NCBI GenBank assembly: GCA_964420125.1
Contig: CAYQQQ010000017.1
Location: 22,268 to 86,267 of the forward strand
From: CAYQQQ01 sp964420125
GTDB lineage: Bacteria; Actinomycetota; Acidimicrobiia; Acidimicrobiales; Microtrichaceae
Direction: 5' to 3'
Length of the DNA stretch: 64,000 nucleotides
Part shown: positions 7,268 to 16,556 of the stretch, in pieces
Numbering within the stretch: the stretch's first letter is position 1
Layout of the letters: each line of letters begins with the position of its first letter
Notes under the pieces: model-generated
Database searches by the model: none
What the model was told of the DNA's origin: nothing
The model's input: the letters and a program-made list of their open reading frames with translations, nothing else
Made by a program: the position numbers and the translations under genes

Positions 7268-10140
7268 AGCTCTTCCCTCACTCGTTCGACGTCCACCGAG
7301 ACCTCCTTGGGCACGTGGTTCATCGTCATGTAGGCACCCCGGTACTGCAGGTGGCCGTAGTCGCCGACCATGTTGTTGGGCTTCAGCGGACTGGCAGCGA
7401 CATCGTTCTGGGTGGCCCCACCCGGGAACTGGTAGCCCTCCCACGCGTGGTAGCAGATGACCTCACCGGGCTGCACCGCCGGGGACACCTTGGCTCGCAG
7501 GATGAACTCGCCGATGTCGTTGAACACCCTGACCTGGTCGTGGTCGGCGATGCCGCGAGCCTGTGCGTCGGCCTTGCTGATGAAGCACTCCGGGCTTCCC
7601 CGCTGCAGCCGCAGCAGCTGAGGGTTGGCCCGGAAGATGGCGTGCTGGCTCCAGCGGTTGTGGCCGCCGGTGAGGCGCAGCGGGTAGGGACCGCCGGCGG
7701 GCAGCGGTTCCTTGTGCACCGTCAGCTGCTCGCCCACCTCCAGGAACCACTCGTGGTCGATGTAGAACTGCTGGCGACCCGTCAGGGTCGGCCAGGGATC
7801 CTTGCGGTTGATGAACCAGCCGAACTGGTTCATCGGCTCGCTCGTGTCGAAGTCGCCCATCATGGACGACAGCCCGATGGCCAGATCGATCGGCTTCACC
7901 TCCTCGATCTTGACCATGCCGTCCTCGGCGGCCTTCTGCCACGGCTGCTCACCGAGATCCGTGGCACTGGTGATCTGGGAGTAGCGCATGATGTAGTCGA
8001 GGGCCTTGCGCTCCCCCTCCGGGCCTGCGCCGTAGTGGCCGTCGGCCGACATCTCGTCGTAGATGTTGTCGATGCGGTGCTCAGCGCCCTTGGCGTCGGT
8101 GAAGCTCTCGATCCCGCGGGCCGTGGCCCGATCCTGGATCTTCCGGGCGAGCATGAACATGATGTCCCACTCGTGCTTCGACTCATAGAGCTCCGGTACC
8201 GCGCGCTCGCCCACCACGACCCAGGGGATGTAGGACTGGACGTACTTGATGCCGGGCTTCTCGTAGTACCCGCAGGACGGCAGGATGTAGTCGGACCACA
8301 TGCCCGAGGTCGACATCCGGAAGTCGGTCGTGACGATGGTCTCGATCTCCTTCCAGAGGCTGTCGCGGATCGTCTTGGGGTTCGGCCACCGGCGAAGGGG
8401 GTTCGGCCCGGAGTAGTAGAAGAAGCGCGGCTTCTTCGGCGGGCGCGGGTAGATCGGCATCCACTCGTTGTCGAAGACGTCCTGCATGTAGTCCGCCACC
8501 GGTCGCGGCAGCGACGGGTCGGCATAGGCGTCCTTGCCGGCGATCTTCGCCCACTCGGGGTCGTGGGCGTAGAGCCAGGGGATGAGCGGCGTCGCCCGCA
8601 TGGCCTGGCCCATCATGTCGAACATCATCTTCGACACGTCCTGCATCTGGGCGCGGTCGATCGGCATCGGGGGCGGCGGTTCGTCGGCCAGCCGGGGCCC
8701 GAAGGTGCTCGACAGCACGAATCCGGGCATGGGCCACCACGTCGACACCTTGATGCCGGAACCGGGCTTGCCACCCGTGTTGCCGGTCAGCGCCACCAGG
8801 TAGGCCATGCCCCGCTGGAACAGGTCCGAGTAGTAGTGCTTGCAGGCACCCCATCCGCTCTGGATCATCGCCGACTTCGCCGCCGCGAACTCCCGGGCGA
8901 CGAGGCGGATGTTGGCGGCGGGCACCCCGCAGATCTCGGCGGCCTTCTCCGGGGTGTAGTCGGCCAGGTGCTGCACCAGGTGCTCCCACACCGGGCGGAC
9001 CCGCACCTTGGAGCCGTCGGCCAGCTTCACCAGGTGGCTGCCGTTGAGCGCCGGCACCTCGTCGTCGTCGAGCTCGAGGGTCATCACCTCCGAGCCCCAC
9101 GTGCCCGCCGCGAGGGTGAGCGATTCGGTGGCCAGGTTCCAGTAGTAGAACTCGTCCTCGGCGCCGCCTTCTTCCACATCGCACTCGCGCAGGAACCGAC
9201 CGTCGTCGTCACGCACGAGGAACGGCAGGTCGGTCTGCTCCTTCACGAAGGCCTCGTCGTAGAGGTCCTCGGTCACGATCACGTTGGCCATGGCCAGGGC
9301 CAGGGCGGCGTCGGTGCCGTAGCGGAGGTTCATCCACCGGTCCGCGTGCACGGTCGAGGGGCTGAAGTCGGGGGCGATCGTGACCACCTTGGCACCGCGG
9401 TAGCGGGCCTCCCAGAGGAAGTGGGCGTCCGGCTGACGGGTGTAGCTGGGGTTGGCGATCCAGATGAGGATGTAGTCCGAGCGGAACCAGTCGTCCGCCG
9501 TCCCCTCGCTCATGTAGGTGCCCCACGTCTGGATGAGGCCGTTGGGCAGGTCACCGACACCCGCCCAGGAGTCGATGCTGGCCGAGGAGATGCAGTTGCC
9601 GAAGAAGTGCATCTCCAGCATGGAGCCCAGGCCGTTGTCGATGTTGGTGGTGCCCTGGTCGTAGACCACGCTCTCCGGGCCGTCCTCCACCACGACGTCG
9701 ATCAGCTTGTCGGCGATCTCCTCGAGCGCCTGGTCCCAGCTGAGCCGCTCCCAGCGGCCGCTGCCCCGCTCACCGATCCGCTTCATCGGGTAGCGGATCC
9801 GGGTGGGATCGTACATCTGCACGCTGTAGGCGCAACCCGAGGAGCACCCCCTCGGGTTGAAGTCGGGGATCCCCTCGAACTGCTGGGGGAAGTTGGCGTT
9901 CTGCTCCTCACGCCAGACGATGCCGTCCTTGACGAAGGCGTCGAGCGAGCACGTGGAGATGCAGTTCGTGCGCAGATGGGAGACGTGGACCACGTCGTCC
10001 CAGGTCCACTGCTCTCGGTAGACGTCCTCCCAGTCGCGGTAGTCGTAGGGCCGCGACATGAGGTCGTTCAGGCGGGTGGAGACTTCGGCGGGGGCGAGGC
10101 GCCGCAAACCGGGCCGCGCGGGAGCAGAGGTGGATGCCAT
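7264..10140 (-). CDS. Type II DMSO-reductase-family molybdoenzyme catalytic alpha subunit
   Basis: The 958-aa protein is a full-length Mo-bisPGD catalytic subunit. The FS0 [4Fe-4S] ligands are H55, C60, C64 and C99; H55-x4-C60 is one residue longer than NarG. NPRGCSSG, RWERLSWDQAL and the segment DSWAGVGDLPNGLIQTWG follow, the Asp of GDLP aligning with the Mo-coordinating Asp of NarG and EbdA. The C-terminal HxRWSQHAIF/ARGIADHDQVRVFNDIGEF region binds the second pterin. With its EbdC-type gamma subunit it resembles ethylbenzene, steroid C25, dimethylsulfide, selenate and chlorate enzymes, so direction and substrate are open. There is no RRxFLK Tat motif or hydrophobic leader. It starts 25 nt after the small ORF at 10166-10306. 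Confidence 0.92.
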   Translation of the reverse strand: MASTSAPARPGLRRLAPAEVSTRLNDLMSRPYDYRDWEDVYREQWTWDDVVHVSHLRTNCISTCSLDAFVKDGIVWREEQNANFPQQFEGIPDFNPRGCSSGCAYSVQMYDPTRIRYPMKRIGERGSGRWERLSWDQALEEIADKLIDVVVEDGPESVVYDQGTTNIDNGLGSMLEMHFFGNCISSASIDSWAGVGDLPNGLIQTWGTYMSEGTADDWFRSDYILIWIANPSYTRQPDAHFLWEARYRGAKVVTIAPDFSPSTVHADRWMNLRYGTDAALALAMANVIVTEDLYDEAFVKEQTDLPFLVRDDDGRFLRECDVEEGGAEDEFYYWNLATESLTLAAGTWGSEVMTLELDDDEVPALNGSHLVKLADGSKVRVRPVWEHLVQHLADYTPEKAAEICGVPAANIRLVAREFAAAKSAMIQSGWGACKHYYSDLFQRGMAYLVALTGNTGGKPGSGIKVSTWWPMPGFVLSSTFGPRLADEPPPPMPIDRAQMQDVSKMMFDMMGQAMRATPLIPWLYAHDPEWAKIAGKDAYADPSLPRPVADYMQDVFDNEWMPIYPRPPKKPRFFYYSGPNPLRRWPNPKTIRDSLWKEIETIVTTDFRMSTSGMWSDYILPSCGYYEKPGIKYVQSYIPWVVVGERAVPELYESKHEWDIMFMLARKIQDRATARGIESFTDAKGAEHRIDNIYDEMSADGHYGAGPEGERKALDYIMRYSQITSATDLGEQPWQKAAEDGMVKIEEVKPIDLAIGLSSMMGDFDTSEPMNQFGWFINRKDPWPTLTGRQQFYIDHEWFLEVGEQLTVHKEPLPAGGPYPLRLTGGHNRWSQHAIFRANPQLLRLQRGSPECFISKADAQARGIADHDQVRVFNDIGEFILRAKVSPAVQPGEVICYHAWEGYQFPGGATQNDVAASPLKPNNMVGDYGHLQYRGAYMTMNHVPKEVSVDVERVREEL

Positions 10141-10165
10141 CGGATGGGGTGGGTTCGTCAGCCGC

Positions 10166-10306
10166 TCAGGCGTCGGTGCCCTTGGCGCCGTCGGTCTCGG
10201 CCTCGGCCTTGACGGCCTTCTTGGCCTTGTCGGACGCCTTCTTCTTGCCCTTGTCCTCCGAGTCCTGGAGCTTGTCGAGGTCCAGGTTGAGCGACGGTGC
10301 AAACAT
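10166..10306 (-). CDS. 46-aa charged small protein at the head of the molybdoenzyme operon
   Basis: A short frame begins at ATG 10306, 6-7 nt after a strong GGGGGAT ribosome site, and ends in TGA at 10166, 25 nt before the alpha ATG. It reads MFAPSLNLDLDKLQDSEDKG and then a Lys/Ala/Glu-rich tail (KKKASDKAKKAVKAEAE). Codons are GC-ending, as in real genes here. It has no cysteine and no membrane segment, and the first half looks amphipathic while the tail is disordered and mixed in charge. Its Lys-Ala character echoes the beta-subunit tail. I know no family for it. It may be an assembly factor or small subunit, or a leader peptide that couples translation to alpha. Confidence 0.6.
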   Translation of the reverse strand: MFAPSLNLDLDKLQDSEDKGKKKASDKAKKAVKAEAETDGAKGTDA

Positions 10307-10542
10307 GTTGATCCCCCTTCAGGATGACGGTGCGAGGAGTCGCACTTCTAACTCACGATATCCTCGCTACACTTCCCAACATATCTGGCGATGGACGCTT
10401 TGCCAAGAACCCCGGCAAGATCCCGCAGGTGCTCTGCGTCACCTCACCCCCGCTGGGGCAGACGAACACCAGGCACGACCTCGGGTTGGTGGAACGGCAG
10501 GCGCGGACCGAGGTGGAAGCACCCGAGGATGGAGCGGAGACG
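10307..10542. promoter_or_regulatory. Divergent regulatory region between the molybdoenzyme operon and moxR/VWA genes
   Basis: This 236-bp spacer contains an AT-richer patch (10345-10400, with GATATCC and ATATCTGG) that probably carries both promoters. The frame of the MoxR gene stays open through it, but codon usage is not gene-like before the GTG at 10543. I could not define a convincing -35/-10 pair or an FNR/Nar-type palindrome. Confidence 0.35.
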
Positions 10543-11439
10543 GTGAGCAACCAGCGAAACCGACGGGACGCACGTGCGGCAGAGGAGCCGGAGGGCTACC
10601 GCCGCCTCCAGATCGAGGAGTTCCGCATCACCGAGGAGCCCTACTACCTCCCGATCGCCGACGAGGTGGAGCTGTTCGAGGCGGCCTACGAGGAGCAGAT
10701 CCCGGTGGTCCTGAAGGGCCCGACGGGATGCGGCAAGACCCGGTTCGTGGAGTACATGTCCTGGGAGCTGCACCGCCACCTCGGCGACCGTGACCAAGAA
10801 GGCGTGCCGCTGATCACCGTCGCCTGTCACGAGGACCTCACCGCATCGGACCTCGTGGGGCGCTACCTGCTCGAGAGCGACGAGACCCGTTGGATCGACG
10901 GGCCCATCACACGAGCGGTCAAGTTCGGGGCGATCTGCTACCTCGACGAGGTGGTCGAGGCCCGCAAGGACACCACCGTCCTCATCCACCCCCTGGCCGA
11001 CTACCGGAGGTTGCTGCCGGTGGAGAAGCGGGGCGAGCTCATCGAGGCCGCACCGGGATTCCTGCTCGTGCTGTCGTTCAACCCCGGCTACCAGTCGGCG
11101 CTCAAGGACCTCAAGCACTCGACGCGACAGCGCTTCATCGCCATCGAGTTCGACTACCCGGGCCGCGACCAGGAGGCGGAGATCATCGCCCGGGAGTCGG
11201 GCTGCGGCACCGACGTCGCGGAGGGCCTGGCGAAGCTCGGCGAGAAGGTCCGCAACCTGCGGGAGCACGGGCTGGAGGAAGGCGTCTCCACCCGACTCCT
11301 CGCGTACGCCGGAAAGCTCATCGCCCGCGACATCGCGCCGCGTCGTGCGTGCGAGTCGGCCGTCGTGTGGGCCCTCACCGACGACGCCGAGGTGCAGCGC
11401 TCGATCGAGGAGGTCGTCTCCGCGATCTTCGTGGAGTGA
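10543..11439 (+). CDS. MoxR-family AAA+ ATPase (CbbQ/NorQ/NirQ-like)
   Basis: The 298-aa protein has Walker A GPTGCGKT at 59-66 and Walker B ICYLDE at 131-136, with the sensor segment LSFNPGY and the DLVGRYLL insertion typical of the CbbQ/NorQ branch. These hexameric ATPases work with a VWA partner to activate or load metal into enzymes such as Rubisco or nitric-oxide reductase. I use GTG 10543 because GGAGCGGAG lies just upstream; an open but poorly coding extension reaches 10324. The next gene overlaps its stop codon as GTGA and encodes the VWA partner. Divergence from the molybdoenzyme operon suggests that enzyme as the client. Confidence 0.9.
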   Translation: MSNQRNRRDARAAEEPEGYRRLQIEEFRITEEPYYLPIADEVELFEAAYEEQIPVVLKGPTGCGKTRFVEYMSWELHRHLGDRDQEGVPLITVACHEDLTASDLVGRYLLESDETRWIDGPITRAVKFGAICYLDEVVEARKDTTVLIHPLADYRRLLPVEKRGELIEAAPGFLLVLSFNPGYQSALKDLKHSTRQRFIAIEFDYPGRDQEAEIIARESGCGTDVAEGLAKLGEKVRNLREHGLEEGVSTRLLAYAGKLIARDIAPRRACESAVVWALTDDAEVQRSIEEVVSAIFVE

Positions 11440-14303
11440 GCGCCGTGGGCACCGCCGGCACCAACTCCGCTCACCAACGGGCCGACCGCGAACAGGGCGA
11501 CCGCGGTCAAGCCGACACCGAGCGCTACCGGGTGCTGCTCGACCGCCTGGGGGCAACCTCGGCGAAGCTGGCCTCGGCCTTCATGGACATGGCCCCGGCC
11601 GTGGCCTACAGGGCCGGCTACGACGCCCTGGGGCTGTGGGCGGACATGGGCGAGCGCCTGGCCAACGGAGGATGGACCAACCTCGGGCTGGCCACCCGTC
11701 TGTTCCACCAGACCCCTCGCCTCCTGGAGCTGATCGACATGGAGGAGCTGGACCTCCTCGTGCGGTGCGTGACCGCCTTGTCCAGCAGGGCGCCGGAGAT
11801 GGCGGTCACCTGCCTCCGGGATGCCGAGGTGACCCTCGAGATGCTCGCCCCGCAGGACCGTCGCTCGTTCCTGGTGCTGCTGCACCAGGTCGTGCAGCGC
11901 AGCTGGGCGGAGGCCGACCGCTGCCTCGAGCAGGTGCCGAAGCTCCTCGAGGGGGTCGACCCATCCGTGCGCACACCGCTGCTCGGCCTGGCCGCCGCTG
12001 CGGTGCAGGCCGAGGGACCGGGCGCCTTCGCCACGATCCTCGCCGCGACGGAAGCGCTCGGCGGTCTGCCGGTGACCCTCCAGGACGAGCTCATGGCCGA
12101 GGGCTGCGCCATCGTGGCACCCCATCCCCTCGTCGGCCTCGAGCTCCTCGCCGGCGCGCCCGCGGTGGTGGAGCGCCTGGAGCCCGATGCCGCTCGCCGT
12201 TGGCGTGCAGCCGGCTGCGAGCTCCTCGGGGAGCCCGGCGGTCACGACAGGGCCACGGCCTGGTTCCGCCTCGAGTCCGCCCAGGCCCGGGACCTGCTCG
12301 CCGCCCTCGCCGGGCGTGTCGAGCTCGCCGAGGTCGCGTCGCTGCTGCGCCTCTACGCCCAGGCGCTCACCGGCAGGGAGCTCATCCTGCAACCCGTCGG
12401 GGTCCTGGCGGCCCGAGGACTGGGATGGTCGGCGTCCAGCGGGGCGACCACCGACGGCACCTCGGTGTTCCTCCCCCCCAGCATCGACGCCTTCGATGCC
12501 CACGACGCCAACCTCGCGGCCTACAAGGTGCACATCACCCTGCAGGCCGCTCGCCTCACCCACGGCTCCTTCGAGTTCCGTCTCGGCGTGGACGGGGCGC
12601 ACCTGCCGGCGGAGGTGCAGGGTCGCCCGACGGTGACCCCGACGGATCCCCGCTGGCCGGACATGCACCAGCTCTACGCCCGATTCCCGCGTCGCCGGCT
12701 CTTCTCCTGGCTCTTCGCTCTGGCTGAGGGCACCCGCATCGACGCGGTTGCGGCACGCGAGTACCCGGGGATCCGCGCCGCGCTCGATCGGTTGCGGGAC
12801 CGGGCGGCCGCCGACCGCGCAGGCCGATCCCGCTGGAGCGCGCCCCAGGCGTTCGCCGAGAGCCTCGTGCTCGAGTCGCTGGGCCACCCGTCGTCGGCAC
12901 CGATGGAGCTGCCCGGTACCGCCAGAGAGCTCCTCCACCTCCTCCGGCTCCCCGGTGCCACGGTGCAGGACGCCGCCGAGGTGGCAGCTGCGCTGTACGA
13001 CCTGGCGGTGGCGATCCCCGAAGAGGTGCCCCGGGCCGACCGATCGGCAGGACAGCCCACCGGCGAGGCACCGCTGGGCGAGGAGCTCGCGCAGCCCGAC
13101 CTCCACGGCGACTACCGACCCGAGACCGTGCAGGTGCTCGACCTGTTCGACGACGTCGACGAGCACGACCGGATCGCCCTCACCCACGACGAGCTGGCGG
13201 ACCTGCTGAGCGACGTCGTCGAGATGCAGGGGGAGGACGGTCCCCTCGATCGGGCCGAGGTGGAGGCGCTGCTGGAGGAGCTGGAGCGCCGGGTCGCCGA
13301 GGAGTCCGAACAGGCCGAGGACGCGGCGCAGGCGGACGGCACCGACGCCGAGGAGCCGGAGGACCCTGACCACGGAGCCGATGCACCTGAGGTCACCTGG
13401 TTCCACTACGACGAGTGGGACCACAAGGCGCACGACTACCGGCACGGGCACTGCCGCCTCGGCGAGCGCGCCGCACCCGAAGGTCCTCCCGGCGCCTACG
13501 AGGACTCCCTCTCCCAGCACCACAGCCTGGTCGTGCAGACCCGCCGCCGCTTCGAACAGCTGCGACCCGAGGCGTTCCGCAAGATCAACCGCCTCGAGGA
13601 CGGCAGCGACATCGACCTCGACGAGGCCATCGCCTTCCACGCCGACAAGCTGGCCGGAGCGGGGCCGCTCGCGCGCTTCTACACCCGGCGCAACAAGATC
13701 GTGCGCGACGTGGCGGTGGCACTGCTCATCGACCAGTCCGCCTCCACCAGGGAACCGGCGGCCGACGGCGAGCGACGCGTGATCGACGTCGTGCGCGACG
13801 CCACCGTGCTGATGGTGGAGGCGATCGAGGCGACCGGCGATGCCTACGGCATCTACGGGTTCTCCGGCCAGGGCCACCAGAACGTCGAGCTCCTCGTCGT
13901 GAAGGAGCTCGATCAGCCCCTCGACGACGTGGTGCGAAGGAGGGTCGGGGGCATCGAACCGCTCGGGGCCACGCGGATGGGCCCTGCCATCCGCCACACC
14001 GTCGCCAAGCTGAACGACGTGGCGGCCAAGGTGAAGCTGCTGATCCTGGTCTCCGACGGCCGGCCCGAGGACGAGGACTACGGCCCGGAGCGAGGCAGCA
14101 TCGACTACCCGCTGCACGACACCCACAAGGCGCTGCTGGAAGCGAGGCGCCGGCGGATCGAGCCCTTCCTCATCACCGTCGACAGCACCGGAGCGGACTA
14201 CCTGGCGCAGATGTGCGACGACCTGGGCTACGAGGTCGTCGCAGACGTGGAATCCCTGCCGAGGCGCTTGACCCGCCTCTACCGCCACCTCACGACCGAG
14301 TAG
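11436..14303 (+). CDS. VWA-domain protein (NorD/CbbO-like), partner of the MoxR ATPase
   Basis: The 955-aa product ends in a von Willebrand A domain with a complete MIDAS: DQSAS at 766-770, the Thr of GATRMG, and the SDGRPED aspartate. The long N-terminal part is helical, and an acidic region rich in Glu/Asp/Ala (about 590-640) precedes the domain. NorD and CbbO are usually shorter (about 600-800 aa), so this is an extended form. It overlaps the moxR stop by 4 nt (GTGA; an alternative GTG is at 11445). Known NorQD or CbbQO pairs remodel metalloenzymes, and here the neighbouring Mo operon is the probable target. The gene ends 15 bp before the convergent arcB. Confidence 0.88.
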   Translation: MSAVGTAGTNSAHQRADREQGDRGQADTERYRVLLDRLGATSAKLASAFMDMAPAVAYRAGYDALGLWADMGERLANGGWTNLGLATRLFHQTPRLLELIDMEELDLLVRCVTALSSRAPEMAVTCLRDAEVTLEMLAPQDRRSFLVLLHQVVQRSWAEADRCLEQVPKLLEGVDPSVRTPLLGLAAAAVQAEGPGAFATILAATEALGGLPVTLQDELMAEGCAIVAPHPLVGLELLAGAPAVVERLEPDAARRWRAAGCELLGEPGGHDRATAWFRLESAQARDLLAALAGRVELAEVASLLRLYAQALTGRELILQPVGVLAARGLGWSASSGATTDGTSVFLPPSIDAFDAHDANLAAYKVHITLQAARLTHGSFEFRLGVDGAHLPAEVQGRPTVTPTDPRWPDMHQLYARFPRRRLFSWLFALAEGTRIDAVAAREYPGIRAALDRLRDRAAADRAGRSRWSAPQAFAESLVLESLGHPSSAPMELPGTARELLHLLRLPGATVQDAAEVAAALYDLAVAIPEEVPRADRSAGQPTGEAPLGEELAQPDLHGDYRPETVQVLDLFDDVDEHDRIALTHDELADLLSDVVEMQGEDGPLDRAEVEALLEELERRVAEESEQAEDAAQADGTDAEEPEDPDHGADAPEVTWFHYDEWDHKAHDYRHGHCRLGERAAPEGPPGAYEDSLSQHHSLVVQTRRRFEQLRPEAFRKINRLEDGSDIDLDEAIAFHADKLAGAGPLARFYTRRNKIVRDVAVALLIDQSASTREPAADGERRVIDVVRDATVLMVEAIEATGDAYGIYGFSGQGHQNVELLVVKELDQPLDDVVRRRVGGIEPLGATRMGPAIRHTVAKLNDVAAKVKLLILVSDGRPEDEDYGPERGSIDYPLHDTHKALLEARRRRIEPFLITVDSTGADYLAQMCDDLGYEVVADVESLPRRLTRLYRHLTTE

Positions 14304-14318
14304 CTCCCACCCGCGGGC

Positions 14319-15317
14319 TCAGGCGAGCGTGGCGACCAGGACCGCCTTGATGGTGTGGAGGCGGTTCTCCGCCTGGTCGAACACGATGCTCGCCGGCGAG
14401 CGGAACACCTCGTCGGTGACCTCGAGGCCCTCGGCCATGCCGGTCTCCGCCATGATCTGCGCCCCCACGGTGGTGTTGGCGTCGTGGAAGGCCGGGAGGC
14501 AGTGCATGAACTTCACCGCCGGGTTCCCCGAAGCCTCCAGCAGGGCGCGGTTCACCTGGAACGGCGTGAGCAGCGCCACTCGGTCGGCCCACACGGAGTG
14601 GTCCTCGCCCATCGACACCCACACATCGGTGTGGATGAAGTCGACGCCGTCCACAGCCTCCTCGGGTTGGTCGGTGACGGCGATCCGGGCACCGGTGCCT
14701 GCGGCGACCTGGCGCGCGGTGGCCACCACGTGCTCTGGTGGTTGGAGGTCCCTCGGGCCGCACAGGCGAACGTCGGCGCCCATGAGGGCGCCCATGACCA
14801 GCAGCGAGCGGCCCATGTTGTAGCGGCAGTCCCCGCAGAAGGCGTAGCGGAGATCCCGGTACTCCTTGTTCGAGGACTCGTGCATGGTCAGGAAGTCCGC
14901 CAGCATCTGCGTGGGATGCCACTCGTTGGTGAGCCCGTTGTAGACGGGGACCCCAGCGTGCTGCGCCAGCTCCTCGATGCCCGACTGCTCGCTGCCCCTG
15001 AACTCGATGGCGTCGTACATCCTCCCGAGCACCCGGGCCGTGTCCTCGATCGACTCCTTGTGACCCAGCTGCGACCCGGATGGGTCGAGGTAGGTGACGT
15101 GCGCTCCCTGGTCGTGGGCGGCCACCTCGAAGCTCGCCCTCGTTCGGGTGGAGGTCTTCTCGAAGATCAGGGCGATCTCCCTGCCGCCGAGGCGCTGCTC
15201 CTCGGTGCCGGCGTACTTCGCGGCCTTGAGGTCGCCGGACAGCCGCAGCAGGTAGCGCAGCTCGTCGGGGGTGAAGTCGAGCTCCTTGAGGAAGCTCCGG
15301 TTGCGGAGGTTGTACAC
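14319..15317 (-). CDS. arcB: Ornithine carbamoyltransferase (catabolic, arginine deiminase pathway)
   Basis: The 332-aa protein has the carbamoyl-phosphate motif S56-T-R-T-R60, the ornithine-loop HCLP at 272-275 and the usual two-domain length. In the arginine deiminase pathway it converts citrulline and phosphate to ornithine and carbamoyl phosphate. It is the last gene of arcD-arcC-arcA-arcB, 16 nt after arcA. The start is GTG 15317 with GGGAG 7 nt upstream. Sequence alone cannot fully separate catabolic from anabolic OTC; the operon makes the catabolic role likely. Confidence 0.95.
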   Translation of the reverse strand: MYNLRNRSFLKELDFTPDELRYLLRLSGDLKAAKYAGTEEQRLGGREIALIFEKTSTRTRASFEVAAHDQGAHVTYLDPSGSQLGHKESIEDTARVLGRMYDAIEFRGSEQSGIEELAQHAGVPVYNGLTNEWHPTQMLADFLTMHESSNKEYRDLRYAFCGDCRYNMGRSLLVMGALMGADVRLCGPRDLQPPEHVVATARQVAAGTGARIAVTDQPEEAVDGVDFIHTDVWVSMGEDHSVWADRVALLTPFQVNRALLEASGNPAVKFMHCLPAFHDANTTVGAQIMAETGMAEGLEVTDEVFRSPASIVFDQAENRLHTIKAVLVATLA

Positions 15318-15333
15318 GGTGGCTCCCGTGGGT

Positions 15334-16554
15334 TCAGAACGCCGGATCGCGTTCGATCGGACAGGTCATGCAGTGGGATCCGCCACGACCCCGGCCCAGC
15401 TCGAAGCCCTCGATGGTGATGACCTCGACGCCGGCCTTGCGCAGGGCGGTGTTGGTCCCGACGTTGCGCTCGTAGGCCACGACCACCCCGGGCTCCAACG
15501 CCACCACGTTGTTCCCGTCGTCCCACTGCTCCCGCTCGGCTTCGAAGTGGTCCCCTCCGGTGGGGATCACCCGCATGCTCCCGACCCCGAGCGCGAGCGA
15601 CATCGCCTCGACCAACGAACCATGTTGCTCCTCCACCACCAGGTCCTCCGGGGAGTCCCCCGGCCGGACCCTCCAGGTTCGAGCCCCGCCGACCACCTCG
15701 GGGAACAGCGTCACCAGGTCCCGGTCGCACATCGTGATGACGGTGTCGAGGTGCATGTAGCTGCGGGACTTGGGCAGGTGCACGGCCAGCACCTGCTCCA
15801 TCGCCCCGGCCCTGAACAGCTCGCGGGCGATGACCAGCACCGCCTGGGGGGTGGTGCGCTCCCCCATCCCGATCATGACCGTGCCGTTGCCGATCGGCTG
15901 GACGTCGCCGCCCTCGACGTGGCAGCTGCCCCAGTCCTCGGACGCCCCGCCGAGCCACACCGAGAGCTGCTCGCCGCGGAACATCGGGTGGAAGCGGTAG
16001 ATCGCCTCCATGATCGACGACTCGGGCTTGCGCGCCGGCTTGGTCATCGGGTTGAGGGTGTACCCCGCGCCGATCCAGCACGACGGATCGCGCTGGAAGA
16101 GGAAGTTCGGCAGCGGCGGCAGCAGCATGGCGTTGGGGTCGCTCGACTGCCAGACCAGCCCCAGGTCCGAGGTGACGTCGTCGCGGGTGACCCCTCCGAT
16201 GAGGAACTCCGCCACCTCGACCGGCGTCGCCTCGCGGACCCAGCGGTGGGCCCGCTCCACGGCGCCGATTCCGATCTGGCGCTCACCGAGGATGTGGGCG
16301 AGGACCCAGTTCGCGGCATCCGCGCCCTCGAGGGCCTCTGCCAGCAACGTCTCCGCCTCGAAGACCTCGATGCCCCGCTCGCGCATGACCTCGCAGAACG
16401 CGTCGTGCTCGCGCTTGGCCTGGGCGACCCACATCACGTCGTCGAAGAGCAGCTCCTCCGCGTTCGACGGCGTCAGCCGGTTGTGCTCGAGGCCGGGGCG
16501 GTGCACGATCACCTTCCGCAGCGCTCCGACCTCCGAGTAGACGCCGAGACCCAT
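15334..16554 (-). CDS. arcA: Arginine deiminase
   Basis: The 406-aa enzyme hydrolyses arginine to citrulline and ammonia. The N-terminal GVYSEVGALRKVIVHRPG, the FDDVMW and FQRDPS blocks, the MHLDTV histidine/aspartate segment and the C-terminal GGSHCM with catalytic C395 are all present, so it should be active. The ATG at 16554 follows AGGAGG located in the tail of arcC, 2 bp after that gene's stop. It is cytosolic. It lies between arcC and arcB in a compact operon. Confidence 0.96.
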   Translation of the reverse strand: MGLGVYSEVGALRKVIVHRPGLEHNRLTPSNAEELLFDDVMWVAQAKREHDAFCEVMRERGIEVFEAETLLAEALEGADAANWVLAHILGERQIGIGAVERAHRWVREATPVEVAEFLIGGVTRDDVTSDLGLVWQSSDPNAMLLPPLPNFLFQRDPSCWIGAGYTLNPMTKPARKPESSIMEAIYRFHPMFRGEQLSVWLGGASEDWGSCHVEGGDVQPIGNGTVMIGMGERTTPQAVLVIARELFRAGAMEQVLAVHLPKSRSYMHLDTVITMCDRDLVTLFPEVVGGARTWRVRPGDSPEDLVVEEQHGSLVEAMSLALGVGSMRVIPTGGDHFEAEREQWDDGNNVVALEPGVVVAYERNVGTNTALRKAGVEVITIEGFELGRGRGGSHCMTCPIERDPAF

Positions 16555-16556
16555 GG

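Noticed and set aside
7138..10212. Plus-strand open frame of about 1000 codons over the molybdoenzyme alpha gene
   Set aside because: It is the antisense shadow of a gene with clear Fe-S and Mo motifs. The antisense product has no recognisable domain.
11154..14288. Minus-strand open frame of over 1000 codons over the VWA gene
   Set aside because: It is antisense to a protein with an intact MIDAS motif; its composition is typical of a reverse frame in GC-rich DNA.
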